From: Thioclava nitratireducens
GTDB lineage: Bacteria > Pseudomonadota > Alphaproteobacteria > Rhodobacterales > Rhodobacteraceae
Assembly: GCF_001940525.2 (NCBI RefSeq)
Contig: NZ_CP019437.1
Span: forward strand, 2,144,501-2,208,500
Reading direction: 5' to 3'
DNA: 64,000 bases
The notes below the pieces were generated by a model. It saw only the letters and a list, made by a program, of their open reading frames with translations. It had not been told where the DNA came from and did no database searches. Within the stretch, counting starts at the first letter, position 1, and the number at the start of each line of letters is the position of its first letter. Below are positions 63,206 to 64,000 of this stretch, piece by piece. A program made the position numbers and the translations under genes.

Positions 63206-64000
63206 TCACTTGATCTTGCGCGCCTTAGCGTCGTTCCAGAGCGCATCCATCTCGGCCAGATCGCTGTCCTTGGGCGCTTTCCCACGCGCTTCAAGTTCGC
63301 GCTCGATATGATTGAACCGATTGGTGAATTTCAGATTGGCCGCGCGCAGGGACGCCTCCGGGTCCAGCCCCAGATGCCGCCCCAGATTGACCATCACGAA
63401 CAGCAGATCGCCATATTCCTCGGCCAGTTCCTCCGGCCCCAATTCGTCGCGCGCCTCTTCCAACTCGCGCGCCTCCTCGACGATCTTGTCCAGAACCTCG
63501 TCGGTCGAAGGCCAGTCGAACCCAACACGGGCCGCGCGGTTCTGCAGCTTGATCGCACGCGTCAGCGCGGGCAGACCCAAGGCGACCCCGTCCAGAACAC
63601 CGACACGCTCGGATTTGCCTGCAGCCTTGCGCTCGGCCGCCTTGATCGCTTCCCAATCGGCGGTCTGTTGTTCGGCGGATTTCTCGCGGCTCTCCGACCC
63701 GAAGACATGCGGATGGCGTGCCACCATCTTGGCGTTGATCGCGCGCAGCACATCGGAGATGTCGAAACGCCCGTCCTCGGACGCCATCTGCGCGTGATAG
63801 ACCACCTGCAGCGCGAGATCGCCCAGCTCTCCGGGCAATTCCGCCCAAGCCTCGCGCGCGATCGCATCGGCGACTTCATGGGCTTCCTCGATCGTGTAGG
63901 GCGCGATGGAGGCAAAATCCTGCTCCAGATCCCACGGGCAGCCGGTCTCGGGATCGCGCAGGCATTCCATGATCGCGGTCAGCCGGGTGAACTGATGCGC
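63206..64000 (-). CDS. mazG: nucleoside triphosphate pyrophosphohydrolase MazG (5' end cut by window edge)
   Basis: At least 264 residues. Both MazG repeats are present: the first with RDPETGCPWDLEQDF, EEAHEVADAI and ELGDLALQVVYHAQ, the second with VEEARELEEARDELG and EYGDLLFVMVNLGRHLG. The Glu/Asp residues bind Mg2+. It hydrolyses NTPs to NMPs and guards against damaged or mutagenic nucleotides. The frame is open above ATG 63970 to the window end, so the true start is probably outside. Confidence 0.93.
   Translation of the reverse strand, partial: AHQFTRLTAIMECLRDPETGCPWDLEQDFASIAPYTIEEAHEVADAIAREAWAELPGELGDLALQVVYHAQMASEDGRFDISDVLRAINAKMVARHPHVFGSESREKSAEQQTADWEAIKAAERKAAGKSERVGVLDGVALGLPALTRAIKLQNRAARVGFDWPSTDEVLDKIVEEARELEEARDELGPEELAEEYGDLLFVMVNLGRHLGLDPEASLRAANLKFTNRFNHIERELEARGKAPKDSDLAEMDALWNDAKARKIK

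Overview
The window is a GC-rich chromosomal segment from an alphaproteobacterium, most likely a member of the Rhodobacteraceae/Rhodobacterales. Grounds for this: a CckA-type cell-cycle hybrid kinase, an alphaproteobacterial LexA box (GAAC-N7-GAAC) at recA, an AglR-AglEFGAK alpha-glucoside cluster, a non-pyrrolysine MttB homologue, a two-way che cluster with CheD, and the short GC-rich intergenic hairpins common in that group. I cannot name genus or species from the sequence alone.

Layout. 1-2.6 kb: the end of a BY-kinase (exopolysaccharide) gene and a TadE/TadG pilus-associated pair. 2.8-7.1 kb: an RsmB-like RNA methyltransferase, cckA and a sulfotransferase. 7.2-15.7 kb: recA, alaS, a DUF1330 gene, then cysS-cimA and a squalene/phytoene-synthase-family gene. 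cysS-cimA is preceded by a 13-codon leader ORF made mostly of Ile and Cys codons. 15.8-25.5 kb: chemotaxis, with mcp-cheB-cheD forward, and STAS-cheY-cheA-cheW-cheR-cheY-(CheZ/CheT-like) reverse. cheR is broken by one base in a run of nine G. 25.6-35.6 kb: the alpha-glucoside regulon, with aglR-GH1-glk in one direction and aglEFG-GH13-aglK in the other, and symmetric LacI-family operators in the shared promoter region. 35.7-45.4 kb: housekeeping genes (mttB-like, guaA, CorC/HlyC-like, xerD, a secreted protein of unknown function, aroK-aroB, tRNA-Arg(CCG)).

45.5-61.4 kb is a genomic island inserted into the 5' end of dusA. A 23-codon stub of dusA remains on the left. The complete-length dusA on the right has a new start supplied by the island. 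Both junctions share ATGATGGACTGGAC. The cargo is a PrtN-like regulator, a HicA-like protein and a frameshifted ankyrin protein, a 51-residue basic protein, and a five-gene type I restriction-modification operon. Two nuclease-like genes sit inside that operon, between hsdS and hsdR. An excisionase-like HTH protein and a GNAT enzyme follow. The integrase has lost its C-terminal catalytic half at an IS3-family insertion that has no visible target duplication, so the island is probably fixed in place. After the island come dusA, a TauE/SafE exporter and the start of mazG (cut by the window edge).

Main points for a second look: the Ile/Cys leader before cysS-cimA, the nuclease genes embedded in the type I R-M operon, the small CheZ/CheT-like che protein, and the homopolymer frameshifts in cheR and the ankyrin gene. 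The frameshifts may be real, or they may be sequencing errors.
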